64,000 bases of DNA. Source: Acidobacteriota bacterium (GTDB lineage Bacteria; Acidobacteriota; Holophagae; Holophagales; Holophagaceae). The stretch covers positions 140,027 through 204,026 of the forward strand of contig JACPYP010000012.1 in NCBI GenBank assembly GCA_016195985.1, in the 5' to 3' direction. Position 1 is the first letter of the stretch. Each line of letters starts with the position of its first letter. The notes below the pieces were generated by a model. The model ran no database searches. It saw only the letters and a list, made by a program, of their open reading frames with translations, and was not told where the DNA came from. The position numbers were made by a program, and so were the translations under genes. This document shows, one piece after another, positions 1-9,519 of this stretch.

Positions 1-10
1 CTCGTTCACG

Positions 11-565
11 TCAGCCTCCCATGCCCGCGGCACAGAGCTTCTGCGCCAGTTCCAGCCGGGCCCGGTTGGAGCGGGACTTCACCGTGCCCAGAGGCACTTC
101 CAGGATGGCGGCGATCTCCTCCAGGCCCAGGCCCTGGATCTCCTTGAGCAGGATGATCTCGCGGTTCAAGTCCGTCAGTTCCTGGAGGGCGCGGTGCACC
201 ATGGTTTTCCGCACAGCCGCGAGATGGGCCTCCTCGGGGTTCTGGTCCGTGGCGCGCAGATCGAACAGCTCCTCCGCGGGCAGGTCCCAAAGCGGAGGCC
301 GGGCCTTGCGCCGGCGCAAGTGGTCGATGCAGGCATTGCGGGTGATGCGGATGATCCAGGGCAGGCAGCCGGGCTCGTCGGGCACCAGGGCCAGGTTCTG
401 GTAGATCCGCACGAAGACATCCTGGGCGAGGTCCCGCGCGTCCTCCGCCTGGGCCGTGTAGTGATAGGCCAACCCGAAGACCCGGCCCTGGAAGAATCGG
501 ACGAAGAACTCCCAGGCCAGCTCGTCGCCGCGGCGGACCAGGGGCAGCGCTTGGGAGAGTTCCAT
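11..565 (-). CDS. ECF-type RNA polymerase sigma factor
   Basis: Sigma-70 family factor of 184 residues that would direct RNA polymerase to a specific set of promoters. Region 2 is visible around DARDLAQDVFVRIYQNL, followed by a basic stretch (DHLRRRK). The C-terminal region 4 helix-turn-helix (LTDLNREIILLKEIQGLGLE, then VPLGTVKSRSNRAR) is complete. The start at 565 is preceded by GAAAGGA at good spacing; the frame stays open far upstream only because it runs antisense to the UvrA gene. It is divergent from the UvrA homologue. An anti-sigma factor would be expected downstream, outside the window. The exact ECF group cannot be assigned by eye. Confidence 0.93.
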   Translation of the reverse strand: MELSQALPLVRRGDELAWEFFVRFFQGRVFGLAYHYTAQAEDARDLAQDVFVRIYQNLALVPDEPGCLPWIIRITRNACIDHLRRRKARPPLWDLPAEELFDLRATDQNPEEAHLAAVRKTMVHRALQELTDLNREIILLKEIQGLGLEEIAAILEVPLGTVKSRSNRARLELAQKLCAAGMGG

Positions 566-659
566 CGATCCTTTCAGGGTCGGGGCCGTAGCCCTCATGA
601 GCAAGAACGCAGGGGCAGGCGAAAAGGTTCGGCGGAAAATCCGCCGGTAGAATCCAGGG

Positions 660-3600
660 ATGGGAAAGGTGCCCCCCTTGGTTGCAGCGAGAAGTGAAGA
701 CATCGTCATCCGCGGGGCCGCCGAGCACAACCTCAAGGGCTTCGATCTGCGCATCCCGCGGCGCAGCCTCACGGTCATCACCGGGGTGTCGGGTTCCGGC
801 AAATCCTCCCTGGCCTTCGACACCCTGTTCCGGGAAGGGCAGCGGCGCTTCCTGGAAACCCTGCCCGCCTTCGCCCGGCAGTTCGCGGGGGGGATCGCCC
901 GTCCGGCCCTTCGCGGCATCGAGGGCCTGGGACCCGCCGTGGCCCTGGGCCAGCGCGTGAGCCTTTCCAACCCGCGTTCCACCGTGGGCACTCTGACCGA
1001 GGGCTGGGACCTGCTCCGCCTGCTCTTCGCCCGGTTGGGCGTGGCGCCGGAGGGCAGCCGTCCCACCCGCGGCCTGTTTTCCTTCAACGGCGAAGACGGG
1101 GCCTGCCCCCGCTGCCAAGGGCTGGGCCTGGAGGACCGGCTGGACCCGGACCTGCTGGTGGCCGATGCGGAAAAAACCCTGCGGGAGGGCGCCCTGCGCG
1201 TGAGCACGCCCAACGGCTACTTGATGTACTCCCAGGTGACCCTCGAGGTGCTGGACGAGGTGCTGCGCGCCCATGGCGGCTCCGTGGACACACCCTGGAA
1301 TGAACTCAGCGAGGAGGCGCGCCAGGTGGTGCTGCAGGGATCCGACCGCCTCAAGGTGCCCTACGGCAAGCATCCCCTGGAATCCCGGCTGAAGTGGACG
1401 GGCATCACGGCCCGGCCCCGGCAGGAGGGGCACTACCGCGGGCTGCTGCCGGTCATGGAGGAGATCCTCCGGGGCAAGCGCAACGATTCGATCCTGCGCT
1501 TCGTCCGCAGCGCTCCCTGCCCGGGCTGCGGAGGAACCCGCCTGCGGCCCGAAGCCCTGGCCGTGACCTGGAAGGGGCGGCGCATCGTCGATTTTGCGGC
1601 GATGACCGCGCGGGAGCTTCAGCATCAATTGACCGCCCTGGAAGCGGCCCCCAGCGAGGCCGCCGTCCTGGAGCCCATCCGGAAGGACCTGCTGGAGCGC
1701 TGCGGGCTCATGGTGGATCTGGGCCTGGGCTACCTGGCCCTGGACCGGTCCGCCCCCTCCCTTTCCCGGGGCGAAGCCCAGCGCCTGCGCCTGGTGGGGC
1801 TGGCCCTGGGGGATCTGCGCGGCCTTCTGCTGGTGCTGGACGAGCCCTCGGCGGGCCTGCACCCCAGCGAAGTGGGCCGCCTGATCCAGGTGCTGCACCG
1901 CCTCCGGGACCAGGGGCAGACCGTGGTGGTGGTGGAGCACGAGGCGCAGATCGCCCGGGCCGCGGATTGGCTGGTGGACCTGGGACCCGGCCCTGGAAAG
2001 GCCGGTGGGGAGCTGCTTTGGAGTGGCCCGCCGGCCCAGCTGCTGGCGGCGGATCCCGGGGATGTCGCCAGGCCCACGCAAACCTGGCTCAGGGGCGACG
2101 CCTCCCCCCTTCCTCGAAGGCCCTCCGCGGCACGGGAGATCCTGCCGCTGGCCGGGCTGAACCGCCACAACCTGCAGAACCTGTCCGTGGATCTGTCCCT
2201 CGGCGCCCTCCAGGTCATCTGCGGCCCCTCCGGCGCAGGAAAGACTTCCCTGCTGGATGCCGTGGTGGCGAGGCTCCAGGAAAAGGGCCCCTTCCAGCGC
2301 ATCGTCCGCGTGGATTCCGAACCCATTGGACGCACGCCCCGGTCCAACGCGGCCACCTACACCGGCGCCTCCGACCTGCTCCGCGATCTGTTCGCCGCCA
2401 CGCCTGAGGCGAAGCAGCGGGGGTTCGGCAAAGGCCACTTCTCTTTCAACACCGCCGGAGGCCGGTGCGAAGTCTGCGAAGGGGCGGGCGTCCAGGAAGT
2501 GGGAATGCGGCACCTGGGCACGGTGGAACTGCTTTGCGATGCCTGCGGGGGGCGGCGCTTCCATCCGGAGATTCTGGCCGTGCAGGTCCGTGGCCGCAGC
2601 ATGGCCGACCTGATGGAGGGCAGCGTCGCCGAGGCTGCGGAGCTGTTCGCCGATCACCCGAAACTCCGGCGCATCCTGGGCGCATTGCTGGACGTGGGGC
2701 TGGGCTACCTGCCCCTGGGCCAGCCCGCCACCACGCTCTCCGGCGGCGAGGCTCAGCGCGTGAAGCTGGCCACGGAGCTGGCCAAGGCCGGCCGCGGCGC
2801 GGCGCTCATCGCCCTGGATGAACCCACCACGGGGCTGCACGCGGCGGACATCCACGTTCTGCTGGAGGCCTGGGACCGGCTTCTGGAAGCGGGCCACACC
2901 CTGCTGGTGGCGGACAACCACGGAGCCGTGCTGCGGCACGCGGACCGCGTGCTGGAGCTGGGCCCCGGGAGCGGTCCCGAAGGCGGAAGGCTCGTGTTCG
3001 AGGGCGATCCGGAACAGCTGGCCGCCTGCGCCACATCCCCGACGGGCGCCGCCCTGCGGGCCCAGCCCTCCTTCCCCCCTCCGGCGCCCACGCCGGCGTT
3101 CTCGCTGGGGCCGGTTCCTCCCATGGAGCTGCGGGGCGTGCGCACCCACAACCTGAAGGGCATCGACGTGGCGATCCCGGCCCGGGGGCTGACGGTGGTG
3201 ACGGGGCCCTCGGGCAGCGGCAAGTCCTCGCTGGTTTTCGACACGCTGCTGGCCGAGGCCCAGAGCCGCTTCGCAGATCTGGTTTCGCCCTGGGCCAGGC
3301 GCCTGCTGCCGCGCCGGGGCGGCGCAGAGTTCGACAGCGCCTGGGGCCTCCAGGCCGCCATCGCGGTGCCCCAGGAGCGCGGGCGCCGGAACCCGCGCTC
3401 CACCGTGGGCACCGTCACCGAATTGGACGACCTGCTGCGCCTGCTCTTCGCCCGGGCGGGCGAGCGTCCCTGCCCCTCTTGCGGGGCCCTGGCGGCGGGC
3501 GAGCGCTGCGCCTGCGGCGCGCGGCTGCCCGCCCTCTGGGCTTCGGATTTTTCGCCCCACTCCGAGCGAGGCGCCTGCCCGCGCTGCAAGGGGCTGGGCC

Positions 3601-5621
3601 TCCTGCAGCGCTGCGATCCCGAGCGGCTGATCGCGGATCCTGGCCTGCCCCTGGACGGCGGGGCCCTGGCGGGCACGCGCTTCGGCGCCTACCTGGGCGA
3701 ACCGGATGGCCAGTTCATGGCCACCCTCCGGCAGGCGGCGCGGCAGGCGGGACTGGAGGTGGACGGCCCTTGGCGCGACCTGGGCCCCGAAGCCCAGCGG
3801 CTGGCTCTGTTCGGAAGCGGAGACCAGTTGCATGAGGTGAACTGGCGCTACCGGCGGGGCAGGACCGAGGGCGTTCATGCCCTGAAGGCGGCCTGGGCGG
3901 GCTTTCTTTCCCTGGTGAACCGGGAGTACGAGCGGACCCACGCCGACGCCAAGGGCGCCGAACTGGAGCCCCTGCTGGAGGACGCTCCCTGCGAGGCCTG
4001 CGGCGGAGAGCGGCTGAAGGCGGAATCCCGGGCGGTGACCTTCGGTCCCTACCGCTACGGGCAATGGTCCGGGCTGCCCCTCGCCAGGATGCTGGCCTGG
4101 TTCGCTGCGGCGAAGGACCAGGGGCTTTCTCCGAGATCCCTGGCGCTCACGGAGGCCCTGCGCGACGACCTGCTGCTGCGGTTGCGGGCCCTGGACGAGG
4201 CGGGGCTGGGATACCTGTCCCTGCGCCGCGAAATGGCCAGCCTCTCGGGCGGCGAGGCGCAGCGGGTGAGGCTCGCCGCCTCCCTTGGCGGCGGTCTGGT
4301 GGGCGTGACCTATGTCCTGGATGAACCCACCCGGGGGTTGCACGCCCGGGACGTGCAAAGGCTGGGCGGCGTGCTGCGCCGGCTGGCGGACGCAGGCAAT
4401 GCCGTGGTGCTGGTGGAGCACGAGCCCAGCCTCATCGCCGCGGCGGACCACGTGCTTGAACTGGGACCTGGCGCGGGGCCCGAGGGCGGGCGGCTCCTGG
4501 GGGCGGGTTCCCCGGAAGAACTGATGGGCCGGTCGCGGTCCCGCGCGGGCGGCCAGCTGCGGCGAGGCCTTGCCGCGCCGCGGGCCCGGGTGGACGCCCA
4601 GGTGGACGCCCAGGTGGACATAGCCGCCGTGCCCCGGGTGCGGCTGCGGGGAGCGCGCCTTCACAACCTCCAGGGCATCGACGTCGCCTTTCCCGTGGGT
4701 GCGCTGGTGGCCGTCACGGGCGTCTCCGGCAGCGGGAAATCCAGCCTGGTCCAGGGCGTGCTGAGGCCTTCCCTCCAGCGCCATCTGGAAGGGCGCGGTC
4801 CTGTGGGTTGCGATGGATTGGACACGCCCGTGGCCTTCGAGGCCCTGCTGTCCGCCGGACAGGAGGCCCAAGGGGTGTCGGCCCAGAGCACGGTGCTGAG
4901 CCTTGTGAGCCTGGGCGAAGGCCTTCGCAAACGCTTCGCGGCCACGCCTCGCGCCAAGGCGCTCAAGCTGTCGGCGAAGCATTTCTCCACCGCGGCGCCG
5001 GGCGGCCGCTGCGAGGCCTGCGAGGGGCGGGGCGTCCTCACCATCGCCATGGACCTGCTGCCGGATGTCACCGTGGGCTGCGAGACCTGCGGAGGCCGGC
5101 GCTTTCAGCCCCAGGTGCTGGAGTGCCGGCTGGAGGGCCGGTCCATGGCCGACATGCTGGAGGCCACAGCTGTCGAAGCGGCGGCCTTCTTTCCGACTCA
5201 GACCGCCTGGTCCAGGCCGCTGGAGGCCCTCGCCGGCGTGGGCCTGGGCTACCTGAGGCTGGGCCAGGCGGGCGCCACCTTGTCCGAGGGTGAACGCCAG
5301 CGCCTGCGCCTGGCTCTGCTGCTTGCGCAAACCGCAGGCGGGCGCCGGGCGATCCTGCTGGACGAACCCACCCGCGGCCTTGGGTTCGAGGATGTGGAGC
5401 GCCTGGTGGAGACCCTCCGCCGCCTCGCCGGCCTGGGCCACCTCGTGGTCGCCGTGGAGCATGACCTGGCCTTCATCGGCGCCAGCGACTGGATCATTGA
5501 TCTGGGCCCCGAGGGGGGCGAGGCCGGGGGCCGGCTCGTGGTCCAGGGACCGCCAGAGGCACTTGCCACCCGCCCGGAATCCCGCACAGGGCAGGCCCTG
5601 GCGCTCCTCTGGAATTCCTAG
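660..5621 (+). CDS. Double-length UvrA-like ATPase with four ABC modules
   Basis: UvrA-family protein of 1653 residues, against about 940 for ordinary UvrA. Four Walker A motifs are visible: GVSGSGKS near residue 42, GPSGAGKT near 521, GPSGSGKS near 848 and GVSGSGKS near 1353. Each has its own signature (LSRGEAQR near 366, LSGGEAQR near 691, LSGGEAQR near 1194, LSEGERQR near 1541) and Walker B (LDEPSAGLH, LDEPTTGLH, LDEPTRGLH, LDEPTRGLG). UvrA-type zinc modules recur (CPRCQGLG, CPGCGGTR, CEVCEGAG with CDACGGRR, CPRCKGLG, CEACGGER, CEACEGRG with CETCGGRR). The parts read as two UvrA copies joined by a Pro-rich linker near residues 800-825. The distance from Walker A to signature in the first module of each copy is about 325-345 residues, shorter than in canonical UvrA (about 455). 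This suggests the UvrB-binding domain is missing, as in UvrA2-type proteins. It may act in DNA damage recognition or drug tolerance; the role is inferred. Confidence 0.93.
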   Translation: MGKVPPLVAARSEDIVIRGAAEHNLKGFDLRIPRRSLTVITGVSGSGKSSLAFDTLFREGQRRFLETLPAFARQFAGGIARPALRGIEGLGPAVALGQRVSLSNPRSTVGTLTEGWDLLRLLFARLGVAPEGSRPTRGLFSFNGEDGACPRCQGLGLEDRLDPDLLVADAEKTLREGALRVSTPNGYLMYSQVTLEVLDEVLRAHGGSVDTPWNELSEEARQVVLQGSDRLKVPYGKHPLESRLKWTGITARPRQEGHYRGLLPVMEEILRGKRNDSILRFVRSAPCPGCGGTRLRPEALAVTWKGRRIVDFAAMTARELQHQLTALEAAPSEAAVLEPIRKDLLERCGLMVDLGLGYLALDRSAPSLSRGEAQRLRLVGLALGDLRGLLLVLDEPSAGLHPSEVGRLIQVLHRLRDQGQTVVVVEHEAQIARAADWLVDLGPGPGKAGGELLWSGPPAQLLAADPGDVARPTQTWLRGDASPLPRRPSAAREILPLAGLNRHNLQNLSVDLSLGALQVICGPSGAGKTSLLDAVVARLQEKGPFQRIVRVDSEPIGRTPRSNAATYTGASDLLRDLFAATPEAKQRGFGKGHFSFNTAGGRCEVCEGAGVQEVGMRHLGTVELLCDACGGRRFHPEILAVQVRGRSMADLMEGSVAEAAELFADHPKLRRILGALLDVGLGYLPLGQPATTLSGGEAQRVKLATELAKAGRGAALIALDEPTTGLHAADIHVLLEAWDRLLEAGHTLLVADNHGAVLRHADRVLELGPGSGPEGGRLVFEGDPEQLAACATSPTGAALRAQPSFPPPAPTPAFSLGPVPPMELRGVRTHNLKGIDVAIPARGLTVVTGPSGSGKSSLVFDTLLAEAQSRFADLVSPWARRLLPRRGGAEFDSAWGLQAAIAVPQERGRRNPRSTVGTVTELDDLLRLLFARAGERPCPSCGALAAGERCACGARLPALWASDFSPHSERGACPRCKGLGLLQRCDPERLIADPGLPLDGGALAGTRFGAYLGEPDGQFMATLRQAARQAGLEVDGPWRDLGPEAQRLALFGSGDQLHEVNWRYRRGRTEGVHALKAAWAGFLSLVNREYERTHADAKGAELEPLLEDAPCEACGGERLKAESRAVTFGPYRYGQWSGLPLARMLAWFAAAKDQGLSPRSLALTEALRDDLLLRLRALDEAGLGYLSLRREMASLSGGEAQRVRLAASLGGGLVGVTYVLDEPTRGLHARDVQRLGGVLRRLADAGNAVVLVEHEPSLIAAADHVLELGPGAGPEGGRLLGAGSPEELMGRSRSRAGGQLRRGLAAPRARVDAQVDAQVDIAAVPRVRLRGARLHNLQGIDVAFPVGALVAVTGVSGSGKSSLVQGVLRPSLQRHLEGRGPVGCDGLDTPVAFEALLSAGQEAQGVSAQSTVLSLVSLGEGLRKRFAATPRAKALKLSAKHFSTAAPGGRCEACEGRGVLTIAMDLLPDVTVGCETCGGRRFQPQVLECRLEGRSMADMLEATAVEAAAFFPTQTAWSRPLEALAGVGLGYLRLGQAGATLSEGERQRLRLALLLAQTAGGRRAILLDEPTRGLGFEDVERLVETLRRLAGLGHLVVAVEHDLAFIGASDWIIDLGPEGGEAGGRLVVQGPPEALATRPESRTGQALALLWNS

Positions 5622-5674
5622 CCCCATCCGGAGCCCTGCGCCCTATCATGGGCCCTTCCTCCCCGGAGCCACCC

Positions 5675-7432
5675 ATGTTCATGCCCCTGAAGCGCAAGAC
5701 TGGAACCACCGCGTTGGCCTTGGCTTTGGGGATTCCCGGGATGGCCCAGGCCACGCCGAGGGCCTATGTGGGAGCCACCCTGGTGAACCCCGGCGCCGCG
5801 CCCATCGCCAATGCGGTGGTGGTGCTGAAGGACGGCCGCGTTCTGGCCGCGGGACCCGCCGCCAAGGTGAAGGTTCCCGCCGATGCAGAGCGGGTGGACG
5901 TTTCCGGGAAGTGGATCATGCCCGGCCTGGTGGATTCGCACATCCACTTCTTCCAGTCGGGAGGGCTCTACACGCGCCCTGACGGCCGCGACCTGCGGGC
6001 CTACCGCAGCTACGAGGAAGAACAGGCCCTGATCCGCAAGAACCTGCCGGACACCTTCGCGCGCTACCTCCGCTGCGGCATCACCGGCGCCATCGACATG
6101 GGCGGCCCCAATTGGAATTACGAGGTGCGGGCCCTGGCCAACCAGACAGACCTGGCGCCCCACGTCTGGGTGGCGGGTCCGCTGCTCACCCCGGGGCCCT
6201 TGCAGGGCCGCGATGGTGGTCCGCACTTCCTCACCACGGGCCAGGATCCGCCGGTGATCGCGGGCACCACGGAGGAGGCCGCCCGGGCCGAGGTGCGGCG
6301 CCAGGCGGCCCTCCACGGAGATGTCTTCAAGATGTGGGTGTCGGAGGGGCCCACCACTGCGGTGCAGAAGGCCGCCTACGACGAGGCGAGGAAGCTGGGC
6401 ATGCGCGTGGCGGTGCACTCCACGTCCTTGGCGGGAGCCACCGAAGCCGTGGCTTCCGGCGCCAACATCCTGGTGCATAGCGTCCTCGACAAGCCCATTC
6501 CCGGTGCGCTGATGGCCGAGATGAAGCGGCGCGGCGTCATCCTCATCCCCACCCTGGTGGTGTTCCGGGGCGGGCCCCTGCTCCACGCCCGCCGGTACGC
6601 CTTCGATCCCTGGGAGTACGAGCTGGCCAACCCCCATGTGATGGGCACCCTCTTCGACCTGCTGCACCTGCCTCTGAAGCTCGACGAGGCCGCCACCAAG
6701 GCCATCCAGGAAGGCCGGGCCTGGGAGGCCCCGGCCGTGGCCCTGGACAACCTGCGCCGTCTGGTGGCGGCGGGCGTCACCGTGGCCACGGGCACGGATG
6801 CGGGTAATCCCGGCACCTTCCACGGCGCTTCCTACTTCACCGAACTGAAGCTTATGGCCCAGGCGGGCCTCTCGCCTCAGGAACTGCTGGCCTGCTCCAC
6901 CCTGAACGGCGCCAAGGTGCTGGGGAAGGAAAAGGAGTTCGGCTCCGTGGTGGCGGGCAAGCGGGCCGACCTGCTGGTGCTGGACGCGGATCCCCTGCAG
7001 GACATGCTGAACGCCCGCCGCATCCACCTGGTGGTGAAGGCTGGGCAGGCCCATCTCCCCGCCGCCATCCTGAAGCCTTCCGCCGAAGACGTGGTCCAGC
7101 GGCAGCTGAACGCCTACAACGCCAGGGATGCCGTGGCCTTCGCGGCCACCTACGCGCCGGACGTGGCCATCCGCAACCTGCCGGAAACCGCGGACCTGAT
7201 GAAGGGCCGCGAAGCCCTGCAGGCCAGGTACGCCGACATGTTCCAGAAGCGCCCCGATCAGGCCGTGCACATCCTCCACCGGGTGAAGGATGGCCCCTTC
7301 GTCATCGACCAGGAACAGTTCGTCCACCGCTGGGATGGCAGCAAGACCGCCTTCGCGGGCACCGCCATCTACGAGGTGAAGGACGGCCTCATCCAGACCG
7401 TCTGGTTCCTCAAGGCGCCGGCCACGAAGTAG
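5675..7432 (+). CDS. Secreted amidohydrolase with C-terminal SnoaL-like domain
   Basis: Metal-dependent hydrolase of the amidohydrolase superfamily, 585 residues, probably periplasmic. The start at 5675 is chosen because CGGAG sits 8 bases upstream and an N-terminal signal peptide follows at once (basic MFMPLKRK, then ALALALGIPGMAQA). The metal ligands fit the family: H89 and H91 (DSHIHF), K219 as the probable carboxylated lysine, H248, H268 and D375 (GTDAGN). The last 110 residues or so (from NAYNARDAVAF to the end) look like a SnoaL/NTF2-like domain, which often tunes or dimerises enzymes. The substrate is unknown; imidazolonepropionase-like or peptidase-like amidohydrolases are the closest types. 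It follows the UvrA gene by about 50 bp. Confidence 0.9.
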   Translation: MFMPLKRKTGTTALALALGIPGMAQATPRAYVGATLVNPGAAPIANAVVVLKDGRVLAAGPAAKVKVPADAERVDVSGKWIMPGLVDSHIHFFQSGGLYTRPDGRDLRAYRSYEEEQALIRKNLPDTFARYLRCGITGAIDMGGPNWNYEVRALANQTDLAPHVWVAGPLLTPGPLQGRDGGPHFLTTGQDPPVIAGTTEEAARAEVRRQAALHGDVFKMWVSEGPTTAVQKAAYDEARKLGMRVAVHSTSLAGATEAVASGANILVHSVLDKPIPGALMAEMKRRGVILIPTLVVFRGGPLLHARRYAFDPWEYELANPHVMGTLFDLLHLPLKLDEAATKAIQEGRAWEAPAVALDNLRRLVAAGVTVATGTDAGNPGTFHGASYFTELKLMAQAGLSPQELLACSTLNGAKVLGKEKEFGSVVAGKRADLLVLDADPLQDMLNARRIHLVVKAGQAHLPAAILKPSAEDVVQRQLNAYNARDAVAFAATYAPDVAIRNLPETADLMKGREALQARYADMFQKRPDQAVHILHRVKDGPFVIDQEQFVHRWDGSKTAFAGTAIYEVKDGLIQTVWFLKAPATK

Positions 7433-7564
7433 GCGACATCCGGAACCGTCAAAAGAAAACCGCAATCGTCCTGCGAGCGCACGAATGGCGAAGCAAGGCC
7501 ATTGCCACGAGGCCATAGCTCAATTCATACCAAGTTGCGTTCAATCCAATCGAAAAAGGACTTT

Positions 7565-7623
7565 CACCACCAAGTAAGGCATCAAGAACTGCATGAACAG
7601 TGGCTCTGGCTTTCTTGGTGGTG
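7565..7623. repeat. 10-bp inverted repeat between convergent genes
   Basis: CACCACCAAG at 7565-7574 is matched by CTTGGTGGTG at 7614-7623, with 39 bases between. It lies in the 231-bp gap between the convergent amidohydrolase and symporter genes, so a role in transcript ends is possible. The loop is long and there is no clear T-tract, so this is only a weak terminator candidate. The rest of the gap shows no gene that I can support. Confidence 0.4.
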
Positions 7624-7663
7624 TTCCTTCTCTTTTTGAATTCAAATCCGCGCCATTCGCGGT

Positions 7664-9385
7664 TCAGGCCTTTTCCGCCATCGCCGGATCGGCGGCAGCG
7701 GGCTGGACCAGGCTGAAGCACCAGGCCAGGGCGACGACGGCCGCGCAGCCGATGAGGTTGTACCAGAGGAAGGAGATGCGGGTGAACGCGAAGCAGAGCA
7801 GCACCCCGGCCTCGGCCACCACCGCTGCGTAGAAGGCGGCGCCGCCGCGGACACGCTTCACGTAGAAGGCCGTGATGAAGATGCCCAGGATGGTGCCGTA
7901 GAAGAGGGAGCCCAGGATGTTCACGGCTTCGATGAGCGAACCCAGGCGCGCGGCGTATTCCGCGAAGCCCATGGCGAAGCAGCCCCATGCGAAGGTGGCG
8001 ATGCGGCCCACCCAGACTTCCTGCCGGTCCTGATTGGATCCTTGGCTGCCGCCGATGAGGCGCCGCCACAGATCCACCACCGTGGTGGCCCCCAGGGCGC
8101 TGATCTCTCCGGACATGGAGGACATGGAGCCCGAGAAGACCGCCGCGATCACCAGGCCCACCAGGCCCACGGGGAGGCTGGCGAGCACGTAGGCCAGGAA
8201 GATGTAGTTGGTGTCGCTGGGATTGGTGCCGGGGTTGGCCTTCTCGATGAGTTTCACCGCCTGGCGGCGGATGGCTTCGCTGCCGGCGTGGGCCTGCTGG
8301 AACTGCAGCTTGGCCGCCTCGATCCGGGCGGCATCGCCACTGTGCCGGGCCGTGACGAAGGCCTCGGCCCTCTGGCTTTGCAGATCCCGCGCCTTCACGA
8401 AATCCGCTTCCAGGGCCCGGTAGGCGGCGGCATCGGGTCCGGCCATCACCTGCTTCACGGGGCCTGGATTGAAGAAGACCGGCGGCGTGTGGAACTGGTA
8501 GAAGACGAAGACCAGGGCTCCCAGCAGCAGGATGAGGAACTGCATCGGCACCTTGATCATGCCGTTCAGCAGCAGGCCCAGGCGGCTTTGGGTGAGGTCG
8601 CTCCCGGCCAGGTACCGCTGCACCTGGGACTGGTCCGTGCCGAAGTAGGACAGCATGAGGAAGAAGCCGCCGATGAGTCCCGACCACAGGTTGTAGCGGT
8701 TGTTGGGATCGAAGTGGGTGTCGATGGCGTTCAGGCGTCCCAGGCCGCCCGCCACGTGCAGCGCGTCGCTGAAGCTCACGTGGGCGGGCAGGCGGTGGGC
8801 GGTCATGATGCCCGCCAGCAGCATGCCGCAGGCGATGATGACCATCTGGGAGCTGTGGGCCCAGGCCACGGCCTTGGTGCCGCCGGTGACGGTGTAGATC
8901 ATCACGAGGGTGCCCACCAGCAGGATGTTGGCGTGGATGCTCCAGCCCAGCAGCACCGACAGCACCAGGGCGGGGGCGAAGATGGTGATGCCCACGGCCA
9001 GGCCGCGCTGGATGAGGAAGAGGATGGCCGCCAGCAGGCGCGTCTTCAGGTCGAAGCGGGCCTCCAGGATCTCGTAGGCCGTGGACACTTTCAGGCGGTG
9101 GTAGAGGGGCAGGACGGTGACAGACAGCACCACCGCGGCCAGGGGCAGGCCGAAGTAGAACTGCACGAAGCGCATGCCGTCCACATAGGCCTGGCCCGGC
9201 GTGGAGAGGAAGGTGATGGCGCTGGTCTGGGTGGCGATGATGGAGAGGCCGATGAGCCACCAGCGATGGTCGCGGCCCCCGCCGATGTAGCTGTCGCCGG
9301 TCTTGGCGCCGCGGCCCTTGTAGAGGCCCCAGAGGACGACGAAGAGGAGGGCTCCGGCCAGGACGAACCAGTCGATGCGGCTCAC
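7664..9385 (-). CDS. Sodium:solute symporter family transporter
   Basis: Inner-membrane secondary transporter of the SSS family, 573 residues with about 13 hydrophobic segments. The family pattern is clear in the N-terminal half: FVLAGALLFVVLWGLYKG, the DSYIGGG segment, IIATQTSAITFLSTPGQ and IYTVTGGTKAVAW. These proteins move a sugar, amino acid or other small solute into the cell with Na+. The start is GTG at 9385, inside a GTGA overlap with the stop of the small membrane ORF upstream, so the two are probably translationally coupled. A soluble stretch near residues 310-365 is rich in Gln, Ala and Arg. Its operon partners suggest that the solute may be a product of the PIG-L deacetylase; this is an inference. 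Confidence 0.93.
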   Translation of the reverse strand: MSRIDWFVLAGALLFVVLWGLYKGRGAKTGDSYIGGGRDHRWWLIGLSIIATQTSAITFLSTPGQAYVDGMRFVQFYFGLPLAAVVLSVTVLPLYHRLKVSTAYEILEARFDLKTRLLAAILFLIQRGLAVGITIFAPALVLSVLLGWSIHANILLVGTLVMIYTVTGGTKAVAWAHSSQMVIIACGMLLAGIMTAHRLPAHVSFSDALHVAGGLGRLNAIDTHFDPNNRYNLWSGLIGGFFLMLSYFGTDQSQVQRYLAGSDLTQSRLGLLLNGMIKVPMQFLILLLGALVFVFYQFHTPPVFFNPGPVKQVMAGPDAAAYRALEADFVKARDLQSQRAEAFVTARHSGDAARIEAAKLQFQQAHAGSEAIRRQAVKLIEKANPGTNPSDTNYIFLAYVLASLPVGLVGLVIAAVFSGSMSSMSGEISALGATTVVDLWRRLIGGSQGSNQDRQEVWVGRIATFAWGCFAMGFAEYAARLGSLIEAVNILGSLFYGTILGIFITAFYVKRVRGGAAFYAAVVAEAGVLLCFAFTRISFLWYNLIGCAAVVALAWCFSLVQPAAADPAMAEKA

Positions 9386-9519
9386 GCGAAGATCCAGGAA
9401 AAGAGACGGAAGAGGAGGATGCAGAGCAGCAGCTCGCCCAGCACGGCCGCGTAGACCCGGTTCCAGGAGCCCAGGAGGGGAGGGGCTTCCTCGATGCCTT
9501 CCGTTCCCGGTTCAATCAT
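9382..9519 (-). CDS. Small single-pass membrane protein, 45 residues
   Basis: Short gene wedged between the PIG-L deacetylase and the symporter, overlapping the first by 8 bases (ATGATTGA) and the second by 4 (GTGA). The product has a polar N-terminus, then GSWNRVYAAVLGELLLCILL and FRLFSWIFA, giving one membrane helix near residues 22-44. Both overlaps are of the type used for coupled translation, which supports it as real. Small proteins of this shape beside SSS transporters may be accessory subunits, but no function has been shown here. Confidence 0.75.
   Translation of the reverse strand: MIEPGTEGIEEAPPLLGSWNRVYAAVLGELLLCILLFRLFSWIFA

Noticed and set aside
6..5627. 1873-codon open frame on the minus strand opposite the UvrA gene
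   Set aside because: A shadow frame caused by high GC; its product is low-complexity Gly/Gln/Ala/Arg-rich with no domain, while the plus strand encodes clear UvrA motifs.
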